A stretch of DNA of 64,000 bases from an uncultured Eubacteriales bacterium (GCA_934433485.1 CAKRZR010000011.1:18655-82654); one strand, 5' to 3'; shown: positions 33,801 to 43,277, numbered from the stretch's first letter. Notes: generated by a model from the letters alone, not told the origin. A program made the numbers and translations.

Positions 33801-35447
33801 TTATTCCGGCTTATAGCTGTCCTTCAGAGAAACAACGCGATTGAAGGTGTTCTCAGTCTTGGTGTCCTTCGCAAAATAGCCGATACGCACGAACTGGAAC
33901 TTATCGCCGGGCGCTGCTTCCGCGAGAGCCGGTTCGACCTTGACGTTTGCGAGGCGCACAGCGGATTCCGGATTCAGGAAATCGATATAGGTCTTTCCCT
34001 CCGGCAGTTCGTTCATATTTTCTTCCGTGAACAGCCGGTCGTACAGCACAACATGGGTATCCAGAGCGTTCGGCGCGCTCAGCCAATGGATCGTACCTTT
34101 GACTTTCCGATCGGTCGGATTGCCGGTGCCGGTTTCCAGATCTGCGGTACAGTGGATCTCTGTGACATTGCCGGCCGCGTCGTGGCAGATCTCGCCGCAC
34201 TTCACAATATAGGCGCCCATCAGCCGCACTTCTCCGCCCGGTTTCAGACGGAAAAACTTCGGCGGCGGCAGCTCGGCAAAGTCGTCGGCGTCGATGTACA
34301 GCTCCTTTGTGAACGGAACCTTGCGCGTGCCGAGTTCCGGATTGCCAGGGTGGTTCGGCAGCTCGAAGTACTCCGTCTTGTCCGCCGGATAGTTGTCGAT
34401 GACCACGCGGATCGGTTTCAGAACGGCGATTCGGCGCAGAGCCTTTGCGTTGAGATCCTCGCGGACACAATGCTCCAGGAGCCCCAGGTTGACCATACTG
34501 TTTGCCTTAGCTACACCAATACGGTCAATGAAATCGAGGATCGCTTCCGGTGTATAACCGCGACGGCGCAGACCGCACAGGGTCGGCATACGCGGATCGT
34601 CCCAGCCATCTACCACGCCGGTTTCCACGAGATTGCGCAGATACCGCTTGGAGAGGACGGTATTGGTAATGTTCAGACGGGAAAACTCGATCTGCCGCGG
34701 GTGCGAGGGAACGTCACAATGCTCCACGACCCAATTGTACAGCGGACGGTGATCTTCATACTCAAGAGAGCAGAGGCTATGCGTGATGCCTTCCAGCGCG
34801 TCCTGAATCGGGTGCGCGAAATCGTACATCGGGAAGATGCACCACTTGGTACCCTGTCTGTGATGCTCGATATAGCGGATGCGATAGAGAACCGGGTCAC
34901 GCATATTAAAGTTGCCGGACGCGAGATCGATCTTGGCGCGCAGTGTGTACTTGCCTTCCGGAAATTCGCCGGCGCGCATTCTGGCAAACAGGTCCAGGCT
35001 TTCCTCGATCGGTCTGTCACGATACGGAGATACTGCCGGATGGGTCAGGTCGCCGCGGTATTCCCGGAACTGCTCCGGTGTGAGCTCGCAGACATACGCG
35101 TCTCCCTTGCGGATCAGCGCCACGGCAAGCTCGTAGGTGCGTTCAAAATAATCGGAGCCATAGAAGAAACGGTCGCCCCAGTCAAAGCCGAGCCAATGAA
35201 TATCCTCTTTGATCGCATCGACAAATTCGGTGTCCTCTTTTGCTGGGTTGGTATCGTCCATTCGCAGATTGCACTCGCCGCCGTACTTTTTTGCGGTTCC
35301 GAAATCGATGATCAGCGCCTTACAATGTCCGATGTGCAGATATCCGTTCGGTTCCGGTGGAAAACGGGTGTGTACATGGTCGTACTTTCCTTCCGCCAGA
35401 TCCTCATCGATAAATTCCCAAATGAAATTGGAGTTATTTTCAGCCAT
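33801..35447 (-). CDS. glnS: Glutaminyl-tRNA synthetase
   Basis: Charges tRNA-Gln directly. 548 residues, the usual length of bacterial GlnRS. Class I signatures: PPEPNGYLHIGHCKA (HIGH) near residue 34 and VLSKRYL (KMSKS-type) near 265, together with RMDDTNPAKEDTEFVDAI and the C-terminal anticodon-binding beta barrels (KGTIHWLSA). GlnRS is sparse in Firmicutes, which mostly use GatCAB, so its presence is notable. Eleven bases downstream of gltX; AGGAGAGG site before ATG. Confidence 0.96.
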   Translation of the reverse strand: MAENNSNFIWEFIDEDLAEGKYDHVHTRFPPEPNGYLHIGHCKALIIDFGTAKKYGGECNLRMDDTNPAKEDTEFVDAIKEDIHWLGFDWGDRFFYGSDYFERTYELAVALIRKGDAYVCELTPEQFREYRGDLTHPAVSPYRDRPIEESLDLFARMRAGEFPEGKYTLRAKIDLASGNFNMRDPVLYRIRYIEHHRQGTKWCIFPMYDFAHPIQDALEGITHSLCSLEYEDHRPLYNWVVEHCDVPSHPRQIEFSRLNITNTVLSKRYLRNLVETGVVDGWDDPRMPTLCGLRRRGYTPEAILDFIDRIGVAKANSMVNLGLLEHCVREDLNAKALRRIAVLKPIRVVIDNYPADKTEYFELPNHPGNPELGTRKVPFTKELYIDADDFAELPPPKFFRLKPGGEVRLMGAYIVKCGEICHDAAGNVTEIHCTADLETGTGNPTDRKVKGTIHWLSAPNALDTHVVLYDRLFTEENMNELPEGKTYIDFLNPESAVRLANVKVEPALAEAAPGDKFQFVRIGYFAKDTKTENTFNRVVSLKDSYKPE

Positions 35448-35458
35448 TTTTCCTCTCC

Positions 35459-37144
35459 TTACAGTTTTGCGATCATATTCTCAATCCTTGCGGTTATGCG
35501 ATCCTTACCCAGTATCTGCATGACGGCGTACATATCGGGGGAGTTTTGTCTGCCGGTCACAGCGAGCCGGATAAACATGGAGACGTCGCTTACATTGCCC
35601 TTATATTTTGCGGGATCCGCCTTGTATTCCTTCATATTTGCCGTATAACCAAGTTCTTCGCCGATTTGCTGGATCTTGCCAAACCATGTGTTCATGTCGT
35701 CCGCCGGATCGTAGGTCGCAAGAAACGCGGTAAGCACTTTTTTCACGTCGGCAAGATCGGTCTTTTCCGGATAGCTGTCCTCAATGGCAAACAGAGAATC
35801 GTAGAAGAAGGATACAAACGGCTTGACCTCCGCAAACGTAGCGAAATCCTTGCGCGGCTTCTTCCCGCCTCTGCCAATTGAGAAGATCGCCTTGGCATAC
35901 GCAGGATCGTTGCGGAGCAGGGATGCGAAATCTGGATCAAATTCGCTCGCCCAGTCGAGGGTTTTGTCGTATATCTCGTCCGCGGTCATCCGGGACAGCA
36001 CATTTTTCGACACGTCATTCAGCTTGACAAAGTCAAACAGACAGCCGGAAACGGACATTTTCTTGATATCAAACGGGAAGTCCATACAGCTCTTCTGCGG
36101 ATTATGCGCGTGCCATTCTTCGTAGTTGGAGTTGAGCAGTGTCAGAATATACTCCCACACACAGCGGGTATCGTAACCCATACTGCGATAGTCGTCCATC
36201 TTCGCGCCCATATCCCGTTTGGAGATCTTCTTTTTGTTGCCGTTTTCGTCCATTTTCAGGATCTGTGCGGTGTGCAGGTACTTCGGCATTTTGAAACCGA
36301 GGTACTGGAAGAGCTGGATGTGCTTCGGCAAGCTCGGGAGCCAGTCTTCCCCCCGGATCACATGGGTGGTTTTCATTAGATGATCGTCCACGGCATGCGC
36401 GAAATGGTAGGTCGGGATCCCGTCGGATTTCAGAAGCACGAAGTCCTCATCGTTCTCCGGCACATCCAGATTGCCCTTGACCAGGTCGGTAAATTTCGTT
36501 TTCTTCTCCGGATCGCCCTTCGCGAGAATACGGATTACAAACGGATCGCCCGCAGCCAGGTGCGCCTTGACCTCGTCCAGTGTAAACTCTCTCTGGGCAA
36601 GCATTGCGGCACGGCGTTCCTCTGCTACGGATTGCCAGTCTGTGTTCTTGATTTCGGCTTTTTTGTCCGCCTGTTGGATCGCTTCCAGTTCTTCCTCGGT
36701 TGCGAAGCACGGATATGCCTTGCCTTCCGAGACGAGCTTTTTCGCGAAAACGTGATAATACGCAGCTCTCTGGCTCTGCTTATACGGTCCGTACGCGCCT
36801 TTTTCGACGAGCTTGCCGTTCTCGTCCAAGATCATGCCTTCGTCATACTGTACGCCGTAGGTCGCCATCGTGCGAATGAGCGCTTCCACAGCGCCGGAGA
36901 TCTCGCGCTGTCCATCGGTATCCTCGATGCGCAGAAAGAACACACCGCCGCTTTGGTGCGCCAGCCGTTCGTCCACGATCGCCTGATACATGCCGCCGAA
37001 ATGGACAAATCCTGTCGGGCTCGGTGCGAATCTGGTGACCTTTGCGCCCTGCGGCAGATCGCGCGGCGGGAATTTTGCCTCCACCTCCTCCGGTGTCATG
37101 GTTACCTCGGGGAACAAAAGCTGTGCCAATGCTTCGTAATCCAT
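35459..37144 (-). CDS. gltX: Glutamyl-tRNA synthetase
   Basis: 561 residues. Class I motifs: APSPTGFVHFGGMYQAIVD, where HFGG stands for HIGH/HVGG, IEDTDGQREISGAVE, and KKISKRDMGAKMDDYRSMG as KMSKS. The C-terminal anticodon-binding part is about 350-561. It belongs to the longer GluRS form that I associate with clostridial genomes also carrying glnS. First gene of the gltX-glnS pair under the promoter at 37191. Confidence 0.95.
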   Translation of the reverse strand: MDYEALAQLLFPEVTMTPEEVEAKFPPRDLPQGAKVTRFAPSPTGFVHFGGMYQAIVDERLAHQSGGVFFLRIEDTDGQREISGAVEALIRTMATYGVQYDEGMILDENGKLVEKGAYGPYKQSQRAAYYHVFAKKLVSEGKAYPCFATEEELEAIQQADKKAEIKNTDWQSVAEERRAAMLAQREFTLDEVKAHLAAGDPFVIRILAKGDPEKKTKFTDLVKGNLDVPENDEDFVLLKSDGIPTYHFAHAVDDHLMKTTHVIRGEDWLPSLPKHIQLFQYLGFKMPKYLHTAQILKMDENGNKKKISKRDMGAKMDDYRSMGYDTRCVWEYILTLLNSNYEEWHAHNPQKSCMDFPFDIKKMSVSGCLFDFVKLNDVSKNVLSRMTADEIYDKTLDWASEFDPDFASLLRNDPAYAKAIFSIGRGGKKPRKDFATFAEVKPFVSFFYDSLFAIEDSYPEKTDLADVKKVLTAFLATYDPADDMNTWFGKIQQIGEELGYTANMKEYKADPAKYKGNVSDVSMFIRLAVTGRQNSPDMYAVMQILGKDRITARIENMIAKL

Positions 37145-37190
37145 AAAAACCTCACTTATCTGATCCTGTACTGGGAAATATATAGTATAT

Positions 37191-37219
37191 ATTATAGCAT
37201 AACACGCGCCGACAGTCTA
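37191..37219 (-). promoter_or_regulatory. Promoter of gltX-glnS
   Basis: Minus strand: weak -35 TAGACT (37219-37214), 17-base spacer, extended -10 TGC-TATAAT (37196-37191). The leader of about 45 bases is too short for a T-box. Confidence 0.65.
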
Positions 37220-37312
37220 TATATATTTTCCCGATTTTCCATGTTTTTTTCATGGATGGCGTGTAGCATTTTGTTTTGCCGAAAATTTCATGCGATTTTA
37301 ACCGGTTTGCGG

Positions 37313-37341
37313 TTGCTTTTTCCGACGCAATATGGTACACT
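37313..37341 (+). promoter_or_regulatory. Promoter of the DivIVA-like gene
   Basis: -35 TTGCTT (37313-37318), 17-base spacer, extended -10 TGG-TACACT (37336-37341), 54 bases ahead of the ATG at 37396. Confidence 0.65.
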
Positions 37342-37395
37342 ATAGAAAATGAGGTAAGAATCTTTTACCAACAGAATGACCAACGGAGGTACGAT

Positions 37396-38532
37396 ATGCC
37401 GAATGAGGAACGGTTCCGCAGTGCGCTTGGCGGATACAACAAGGAGGACGTCAACCGATACATCAAAGACACGGATACAGCAAATGCCGCACGGTTGGAC
37501 ACGCTGCAGGCACAGGTAGACGCAATCACAGCTGATTGCGCGCACGCACGCCGGGAGAACGATGATCTGACAGCGGCAAACACAGAGCTTAGCGCCAAGC
37601 TCTCGGACGCGGAGAAACAAGTTGCCGAAAAAAACAGCGCGATGGCAGAACATGAAACGACGATTCGGGATTTGCAGAAGCGTTTGGAGATCGCCAAAGC
37701 CCAAAATGACGCGCAAAATATCGTAATCGACAAGCTGAAAAAGGAATCTGCGGCGCTATCCGAACGGTTGGCGGAAGCAGACGCGAGAATCGAATCGCTG
37801 GATAGGGCAAAAGCAGACGCTGAGACAGAGATCGCGCGGATCACAGCAGAGGCGGAAAAAGCGACGGCTGCACGGGCAGAGGCAGAAAAGGCGGCAGCGG
37901 AATCCATGAAAAACGCCATTGATGCGGAAGGAATCCGTTGGCAGAAACAGCTGGACATGGCGGTCGCAGAGGAAAAAGCACGCGGAGACGCGGAAATCGA
38001 ACGGCTGCGCCACGAATATGACGACGGTGAGGAAAGCATCGCATACAAGCTGCGGATGTACGACAAAATCAGCGGACAGATCGGCGATATTCTCTTAAAC
38101 GCAAACCGCAACGCGGACGATATTTTGGCAGCCGCACGCGAGGAAGCCGACAAGCTCCGCTCGGACGCGATGGAGGAAGCGAATCGGATCGGCGAAGAAG
38201 CGCAGAATCAAGCAATGCGCACCAGAACGGAAACCGAGGAAGAGGCGAGATACATCCGCGACCGGCTGTCCGATACCGCGGGGCAGCTTCTGTCGGAGAT
38301 CAGCGGCGATCTGCATGACAATGTCGGCAGCTGTCTGCGCGAGGTGGACACCTGTATCGCCGAAATGCAGTCCGATATGGAAACGATCCTTGGCACGATC
38401 AAGGCGCGTTACCGCGAAATGAACGACCGGATCCTTTATTATCAGAACTGCGTCACAGACACGGTCTCGGAAAAGCTGCACAACATGGACGAAAAATACG
38501 GGATCCCGCCGCACAAGGAGGAATCCAAATGA
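37396..38532 (+). CDS. DivIVA-like coiled-coil protein
   Basis: 378 residues; ATG 37396 with GGAGGT seven bases upstream. The N terminus RFRSALGGYNKEDVNRYI resembles the membrane-binding DivIVA/GpsB head (GYDKDEVDxYL). The remainder is almost entirely coiled coil, rich in Ala/Glu/Lys/Arg (about 40-320), followed by MEEANRIGEEAQNQAMRTRTETEEEARYI and a C-terminal helical part. Such proteins mark poles or septa. It may serve cell division or polar organisation, but no fts gene is near. Followed by a regulator gene 36 bases later. Confidence 0.75.
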   Translation: MPNEERFRSALGGYNKEDVNRYIKDTDTANAARLDTLQAQVDAITADCAHARRENDDLTAANTELSAKLSDAEKQVAEKNSAMAEHETTIRDLQKRLEIAKAQNDAQNIVIDKLKKESAALSERLAEADARIESLDRAKADAETEIARITAEAEKATAARAEAEKAAAESMKNAIDAEGIRWQKQLDMAVAEEKARGDAEIERLRHEYDDGEESIAYKLRMYDKISGQIGDILLNANRNADDILAAAREEADKLRSDAMEEANRIGEEAQNQAMRTRTETEEEARYIRDRLSDTAGQLLSEISGDLHDNVGSCLREVDTCIAEMQSDMETILGTIKARYREMNDRILYYQNCVTDTVSEKLHNMDEKYGIPPHKEESK

Positions 38533-38568
38533 CTGCGGTACGCGGCATAGAAATGGCGGTGTTCTGCG

Positions 38569-39459
38569 GTGACTGAGAATATGGCGACGGTCGGACAGCG
38601 GGTTCGAGAGCTCCGTCTGCAGCGCGGTATGACACAAAAAGCCCTTGCCGGTGAACAGATGACGCGAAATATGCTCAGTCTGATCGAAAACGGACTTGCG
38701 TCTCCGTCTATCGCGAACATCCGCTATATCGCCGATACGCTGTCCGTGCCGATCGGGTACTTTTTTGCGGAGAGCAGCGAGGAAGAAGGTAAATATTGGA
38801 AAATGACCGTCATCGGCGAATTGCGCGACAATCTCGCTGCGAAACGGTATCGGGACTGTGTAGCAGCGCTGCAGGCCATGCCGGGAAGTGCCGTGGACGA
38901 TGAGGTTTCCCTATTGGGGGCACAGGTGTATTTCCGGCTTGCCATGCACAGCGCTGCCGGCTATGAAATGCGTTCGGCACAGGGATATCTGCGCACAGCA
39001 TCGGATTATTTGCAGAAAACGCAATACGCCGGCGAGGAGCTGCGACACGCGGTACAGTATTACCGGGATTTATTACAGGTGCTGTCGACGCTGGGTGAGG
39101 TGCAGGAGCGGCTTTGCGATCTGCACAGTGCCGGCGTCTATGTTCCGCTCGATATGCTGCTCTATTTTCAATCTCTTCGCGCGCTGTCCAGACCGAGCGG
39201 AAACGCAGCGCAAAAGGATTCTCTATGGCGGGAGATTCTGCGCGACGAGTGGTACGTTCGTCATCTGCGCGCCATTACGGCGGAGGAGGTCGATCTACAC
39301 GCACTGCGGTCCCTGCTCAATGCGCCGGAGCTGCCTTTTTCCATGCGTGCGCGGGTCTACAGTGATGCGGAAGATGCAGCCAATCGCGCCGGAGACTTCA
39401 AAATGGCATACACGGCAGCGCGGAAGAAGTTGGAATTACTGGAGCTTGCCAAAAAATAA
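38569..39459 (+). CDS. XRE-family regulator with helical repeat C terminus
   Basis: 296 residues with GTG start (ATG four codons later is an alternative). HTH_XRE at about 8-65 (QRVRELRLQRGMTQKALAGEQMTRNMLSLIENGLASPSIANIRYIADTLSVPIGYFF), then TPR-like alpha-helical repeats to the end (RYRDCVAALQAM, YLRTASDYLQKT, EDAANRAGDFKMAYTAARKKLELLE). This layout resembles Rgg/PlcR-type or HipB-TPR regulators that bind peptides or partner proteins. Probably co-transcribed with the DivIVA-like gene. Target unknown. Confidence 0.82.
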   Translation: MTENMATVGQRVRELRLQRGMTQKALAGEQMTRNMLSLIENGLASPSIANIRYIADTLSVPIGYFFAESSEEEGKYWKMTVIGELRDNLAAKRYRDCVAALQAMPGSAVDDEVSLLGAQVYFRLAMHSAAGYEMRSAQGYLRTASDYLQKTQYAGEELRHAVQYYRDLLQVLSTLGEVQERLCDLHSAGVYVPLDMLLYFQSLRALSRPSGNAAQKDSLWREILRDEWYVRHLRAITAEEVDLHALRSLLNAPELPFSMRARVYSDAEDAANRAGDFKMAYTAARKKLELLELAKK

Positions 39460-39460
39460 A

Positions 39461-39495
39461 AAAGCAGGGATCATTTTGTTCCCTGCTCTTTTGTT
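39461..39495. terminator. Terminator shared by two convergent regulator genes
   Basis: Stem AAGCAGGGA / TCCCTGCT with a short loop, A-run before and TTTT after; it overlaps the last codons of the minus-strand gene. Confidence 0.8.
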
Positions 39496-40226
39496 TTGTC
39501 AGACACGTCGCCAAGCTCCTCGTTTTCGTATACAGAATCGGTTGACCGATACAGAAATCCATTCGCAAACGCTTTTTGCACATTCGGCAGATGCGGTGCG
39601 AATCGATACCCGCCTTCCTTTCTGTGCATTGCAATGAGTCGAAAACCTGTATACTGTGTCGATTTCTCGTTGATGGCGGAAATCTGTGCGCGTACCGCAT
39701 TGGAGCTGCACGCACGATGCGCCGGAAATGCGTATTTCCAAATGTGTGCGGCTGACAAATGGGTATTCGGAAAAGCCGTCTCCACACAACACAGGTACCG
39801 CAAAACGGTATACTCTCTGGTGGACAGGCGCAGCGGTTGGTTCCGGTAAAACGCGTCGACGGCTGTAAAATACACGCCGCATGGCAGATAGAACCCGAGG
39901 TTCCCATCACGCAGAACACCTGCGCTCGTCATACAATCCGCAAACCGTTTCCGCAGCACGGCAAGCAGCGCGTTCTCTCGTTCCTCGCCGGCAACCCACG
40001 GCGTACGGATCCAAAAATCCGTATCATATACGACCACGGGAATATCGCCATAGGACGCACGGTGCAGCCTTTCTGCGCAGTCCGCGAATGTGACAACGCA
40101 GACCGCTGGCAGATAGGCAACACCTTTTTCAATGGTACTGTACGCCGCTGGGATATGAGCTTGTGCGATCGCATCCCGCAATTGCTCGGCTCTGGTGGAC
40201 GCCGTTCTGTCGAGAACCAGTATCAT
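39471..40226 (-). CDS. Winged-helix regulator with degenerate receiver-like N terminus
   Basis: 251 residues. About 125-205 is an OmpR/PhoB-type winged helix (QPLRLSTREYTVLRYLCCVE, SNAVRAQISAINEKSTQYTG, IAMHRKEGGYRF). The first 120 residues have a receiver-like alternation (MILVLDRTA, AVCVVTFAD, IPVVVYDTDFW) but lack a clear acidic pocket and phospho-acceptor Asp followed by the conserved Thr/Lys, so phosphorylation is unlikely. No histidine kinase is adjacent. Promoter not identified; it lies 18 bases upstream of the decarboxylase gene end. Confidence 0.75.
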   Translation of the reverse strand: MILVLDRTASTRAEQLRDAIAQAHIPAAYSTIEKGVAYLPAVCVVTFADCAERLHRASYGDIPVVVYDTDFWIRTPWVAGEERENALLAVLRKRFADCMTSAGVLRDGNLGFYLPCGVYFTAVDAFYRNQPLRLSTREYTVLRYLCCVETAFPNTHLSAAHIWKYAFPAHRACSSNAVRAQISAINEKSTQYTGFRLIAMHRKEGGYRFAPHLPNVQKAFANGFLYRSTDSVYENEELGDVSDKTKEQGTK

Positions 40227-40244
40227 ACCGGTTTATATACCCAT

Positions 40245-41642
40245 TCAGACAGAGTGCACCTGCAATGCCGCGTCGCCGTTTTCGCCGTCCAGGCTATATT
40301 CCTTTGCCTTGCGGTACTCGAAGAACTTCATGGCGACCTGTTCAAAGAGTGCGTAGGACAGCACGTCTTCGTCCTGCTCCATGTACGGCTGGATTTTTTC
40401 ACGCAGAGAAGCAAGCTCCGGCTTCAGGGCATCTGCGGGACGGTTTGTGATGGGCTTTTCGTCTCCGATGATCTTCTTGCGGAATTCCGGCTTGATCTCG
40501 ACCGGTGTCTTTCCGTATTCACCGCGCACCAGCCCCTTAAATTCCTTCGATACCATCTTGTAGCGTTCTCCGGCGATGACGTTGAGCACAGCCTGCGTGC
40601 CGACGATCTGAGAAGTCGGGGTTACAAGCGGCGGATATCCGGCGTCCTCACGCACACGCGGTACCTCCTCGAGCACTTCGTTCAGCTTCTCGCTCTTTCC
40701 CTGCTGCTTGAGCTGCGAAACGAGGTTGGACAGCATGCCGCCGGGCACCTGGTAAAGGAGGCAGTTTACATCGACCTTCAATACCTTCGGATCCAGCAGA
40801 CCGGACGCCAGGTATTTTTCACGCAGCGGTGTGAAGTACTTGCAAACCTTATCGAGCTTGGCAAGATCGAGACCGGTGTCGTATTCCGTGCCCTGCAGGG
40901 TCGCGACAATGGACTCTGTCGGCGGCTGCGAAGTGCCCATGGCAAGCGGAGAGATCGCCGTATCCACAATATCCACACCTGCCTCAACCGCCTTGAGAAC
41001 GGTCATGGACGCAAGTCCTGTCGTGTAATGTGTATGCAGCTGGATCGGCACCTTGACGGTGGATTTCAGCGCGGTTACAAGGTCATACGCGGCATATGGG
41101 GTGAGCAGACCGGACATATCCTTGATGCAGATGGAGTCCGCGCCCATTTCCTCCAGCTCCTTGGCGTACTTGCAGAACGCCTCGTTGGAGTGCACCGGGC
41201 TGATCGTGTAGCTGATGGCAGCCTGTACGTGACCGCCTTCCTTCTTTGTCGCGTTGATAGCGGTTTTCAGGTTCCGTGCATCGTTCAGCGCGTCGAAAAT
41301 CCGGAGAATGTCAATGCCGTTTGCGATCGATTTCTGCACGAAATACTCCACCACATCGTCTGCGTAGTGGCGATACCCCAAGATATTCTGCCCACGGAAG
41401 AGCATCTGGAGCTTGGTATTCTTGACTGCCGCACGAATCTTGCGCAGTCTTTCCCACGGATCCTCGTTTAAGAAACGGAGGCAGGAGTCAAATGTCGCGC
41501 CGCCCCACGCTTCCAGAGAATGGTAGCCGACAGCGTCGAGATCGGCGAGGATCGGCAGCATTTCCGCGGTTGTCATACGGGTCGCGATAAGAGACTGATG
41601 CGCGTCCCGGAGAACGGTTTCTGTAATTTTTACTTTTGCCAT
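40245..41642 (-). CDS. oadA: Oxaloacetate decarboxylase / transcarboxylase 5S-type alpha subunit
   Basis: 465 residues, ATG 41642 (MAKVKITETVLRDAHQSL). HMG-CoA-lyase-like carboxyltransferase TIM barrel with the metal-site TVLRDAHQSLIATRM, biotin-loop Lys in DSICIKDMSGLLTPYAAYDLV, and LQLHTHYTTG-type His pair (QLHTHYT). The protein lacks the C-terminal biotinyl domain of longer OadA; biotin is carried by the separate BCCP (42894-43277). It interconverts oxaloacetate and pyruvate by carboxyl transfer to biotin. Last gene of the operon with oadB, BCCP, oadG and mmdA. Confidence 0.93.
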   Translation of the reverse strand: MAKVKITETVLRDAHQSLIATRMTTAEMLPILADLDAVGYHSLEAWGGATFDSCLRFLNEDPWERLRKIRAAVKNTKLQMLFRGQNILGYRHYADDVVEYFVQKSIANGIDILRIFDALNDARNLKTAINATKKEGGHVQAAISYTISPVHSNEAFCKYAKELEEMGADSICIKDMSGLLTPYAAYDLVTALKSTVKVPIQLHTHYTTGLASMTVLKAVEAGVDIVDTAISPLAMGTSQPPTESIVATLQGTEYDTGLDLAKLDKVCKYFTPLREKYLASGLLDPKVLKVDVNCLLYQVPGGMLSNLVSQLKQQGKSEKLNEVLEEVPRVREDAGYPPLVTPTSQIVGTQAVLNVIAGERYKMVSKEFKGLVRGEYGKTPVEIKPEFRKKIIGDEKPITNRPADALKPELASLREKIQPYMEQDEDVLSYALFEQVAMKFFEYRKAKEYSLDGENGDAALQVHSV

Positions 41643-41667
41643 CGTAATATCGTATCCTTTCAAAACA

Positions 41668-42867
41668 TTATGCGAACCGGGACAGGAACACACCTGCCGC
41701 CACCGCGGAGCCGATAACACCGGCAACATTCGGACCCATAGCGTGCATGAGCAGGAAGTTTGCCGGATCCTCTTTCTGACCGACAACCTGTGAGACACGT
41801 GCCGCCATAGGAACCGCGGACACACCTGCGGAACCGATGAGCGGATTTACCTTGCCCTTGGTCACCCAGCACATGATCTTACCGCCAAGCAGACCGCCGA
41901 CGGTGGACAGGCAGAATGCGCACAGACCGAGGAAGATGATCTTGACGGTGCTGAAAGCGAGGAAGTTGTCTGCGTTTGCCGTCGCGCCAACCGATACGCC
42001 GAGGAAGATTGTGACGATATTCATCAGTTCGTTCTGGGCGGTCTTGGAGATTCTGTCGGTCACACCGCTGACATTGAGGAGGTTGCCGAACATCAGGAAG
42101 CCGACAAGGGGCGCTGCATCCGGAACGATCAGACAAACGACGCCGGTTACGATGATCGGGAAGAGCACCTTCTCCGTCTTTGTAACGGTACGCAGCGTGG
42201 TCATGCGGATCTTCCGCTCCTTTTCCGTCGTCAAAAGCTTCATGAACGGCGGTTGGATGATCGGGATCAGTGCCATGTAGCTGTATGCAGCAATAGCGAT
42301 CGCACCGAGCAGCTCAGGCGCCAGTATTTTTGTGACAAGGATCGCCGTAGGACCGTCCGCACCACCGATGATACCGATGGCGGAGGCCTGTTCCGGTGTG
42401 AAGCCGAGGAAGATCGCGCCGATGAACGCTGCGAACACGCCGAACTGTGCGGCAGCGCCAAGCAGCAGGGACTTCGGATTGGCGATCAGCGCGGAGAAGT
42501 CCGTCATTGCCCCGACGCCAAGGAAGATGAGCGACGGATAAATGCCGAGCTTTACGCCGAGATAGAGGAAGTCGAGCAGGCTTCCGTTTTCGACGATGTA
42601 TTGGATGTTGATCGGCGAGCCGTCTTCATGGATGAAGAAATCCATGTGGAACAGATTTGCGCCGGGCAGATTGGCAAGCAGCATGCCGAAGGCGATCGGA
42701 AGCAGGAGAAGCGGTTCAAACTTCTTGACAACGGCCAGGTAGAACAACAGCCCGATGATCACATACATGATCAGGGTCTTGACAAGAAGCACCGGATCGT
42801 CAAACAGCTTCGGAAAGCCGGTTGATTCATAAAAATCAGTAAAAAAACTCAATTTCGTACACTCCAT
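41668..42867 (-). CDS. oadB: Sodium-pumping decarboxylase beta subunit
   Basis: 399 residues, integral membrane protein with about ten helices. It decarboxylates carboxybiotin and exports Na+. Family hallmarks: FLGVGAMTDFSALIANP, IGIIGGADGPTAILVT (with the Na+-site Asp in GGADGP), LMFGNLLNVSGVTDR, and GVSAVPMAARVSQ...ANFLLMHAMGPNVAGVIGSAVAAG. Matches OadB/MmdB/GcdB. Located between the BCCP and oadA genes. Confidence 0.96.
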   Translation of the reverse strand: MECTKLSFFTDFYESTGFPKLFDDPVLLVKTLIMYVIIGLLFYLAVVKKFEPLLLLPIAFGMLLANLPGANLFHMDFFIHEDGSPINIQYIVENGSLLDFLYLGVKLGIYPSLIFLGVGAMTDFSALIANPKSLLLGAAAQFGVFAAFIGAIFLGFTPEQASAIGIIGGADGPTAILVTKILAPELLGAIAIAAYSYMALIPIIQPPFMKLLTTEKERKIRMTTLRTVTKTEKVLFPIIVTGVVCLIVPDAAPLVGFLMFGNLLNVSGVTDRISKTAQNELMNIVTIFLGVSVGATANADNFLAFSTVKIIFLGLCAFCLSTVGGLLGGKIMCWVTKGKVNPLIGSAGVSAVPMAARVSQVVGQKEDPANFLLMHAMGPNVAGVIGSAVAAGVFLSRFA

Positions 42868-42893
42868 TCACGCGATTTTGGTCGCACAGCGCA

Positions 42894-43277
42894 TCAGTCG
42901 AGCGTTACGATCGCGTCGCCGGTGTTTACAGTGCTTCCCTGCGGTGCGTTGATGGCGGTAACGGTACCGTCCTCCGCCGCAAAGATTTCGTTCTCCATTT
43001 TCATGGCCTCGAGAATGCAGACCAAGTCGTTTTTCTTCACGGCATCCCCGACCTTGACGCTCATCTTCAAAATGGTACCCGGCATCGGCGCGTTTACGGT
43101 CTTGGCACCGGCTGCGGGCTTTGTGACAGCGGGCTTTGCGGCAGGCGCGGGTGCAGCTTTCGGTGCGGGAGCGGCGGTCGGTGCTGCCACAGGTGTGGCG
43201 GGGGCAGATACTTCTCCGGCTTCCTCCACAACGACTTCATAGGTCACGCCGTTTACGGTTACATTGTACTTTTTCAT
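42894..43277 (-). CDS. Biotin carboxyl carrier protein of the Na+ decarboxylase
   Basis: 127 residues from ATG 43277, with GGAGG eight bases upstream; an in-frame ATG at 43292 is unlikely. N-terminal beta (KKYNVTVNGVTYEVVVEEA), a flexible Ala/Pro hinge (about 25-60), and a biotinyl domain with biotinylation site EAMKMEN at about residue 93 (Lys). It swings carboxybiotin between the carboxyltransferases and OadB. As in MmdC and transcarboxylase 1.3S. Confidence 0.95.
   Translation of the reverse strand: MKKYNVTVNGVTYEVVVEEAGEVSAPATPVAAPTAAPAPKAAPAPAAKPAVTKPAAGAKTVNAPMPGTILKMSVKVGDAVKKNDLVCILEAMKMENEIFAAEDGTVTAINAPQGSTVNTGDAIVTLD

Noticed and set aside
33783..35648. 621-codon open frame on the plus strand opposite glnS
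   Set aside because: Antisense shadow of glnS/gltX: no ribosome site, no recognisable domains, and the minus-strand genes are unmistakable.
37145..37200. T-box leader before gltX-glnS
   Set aside because: The leader from the -10 to the ATG is only about 45 bases, too short for specifier and antiterminator stems.
39759..41471. 570-codon open frame on the plus strand opposite oadA
   Set aside because: Codon-bias shadow over a strongly identified OadA; no domain and no start signal.
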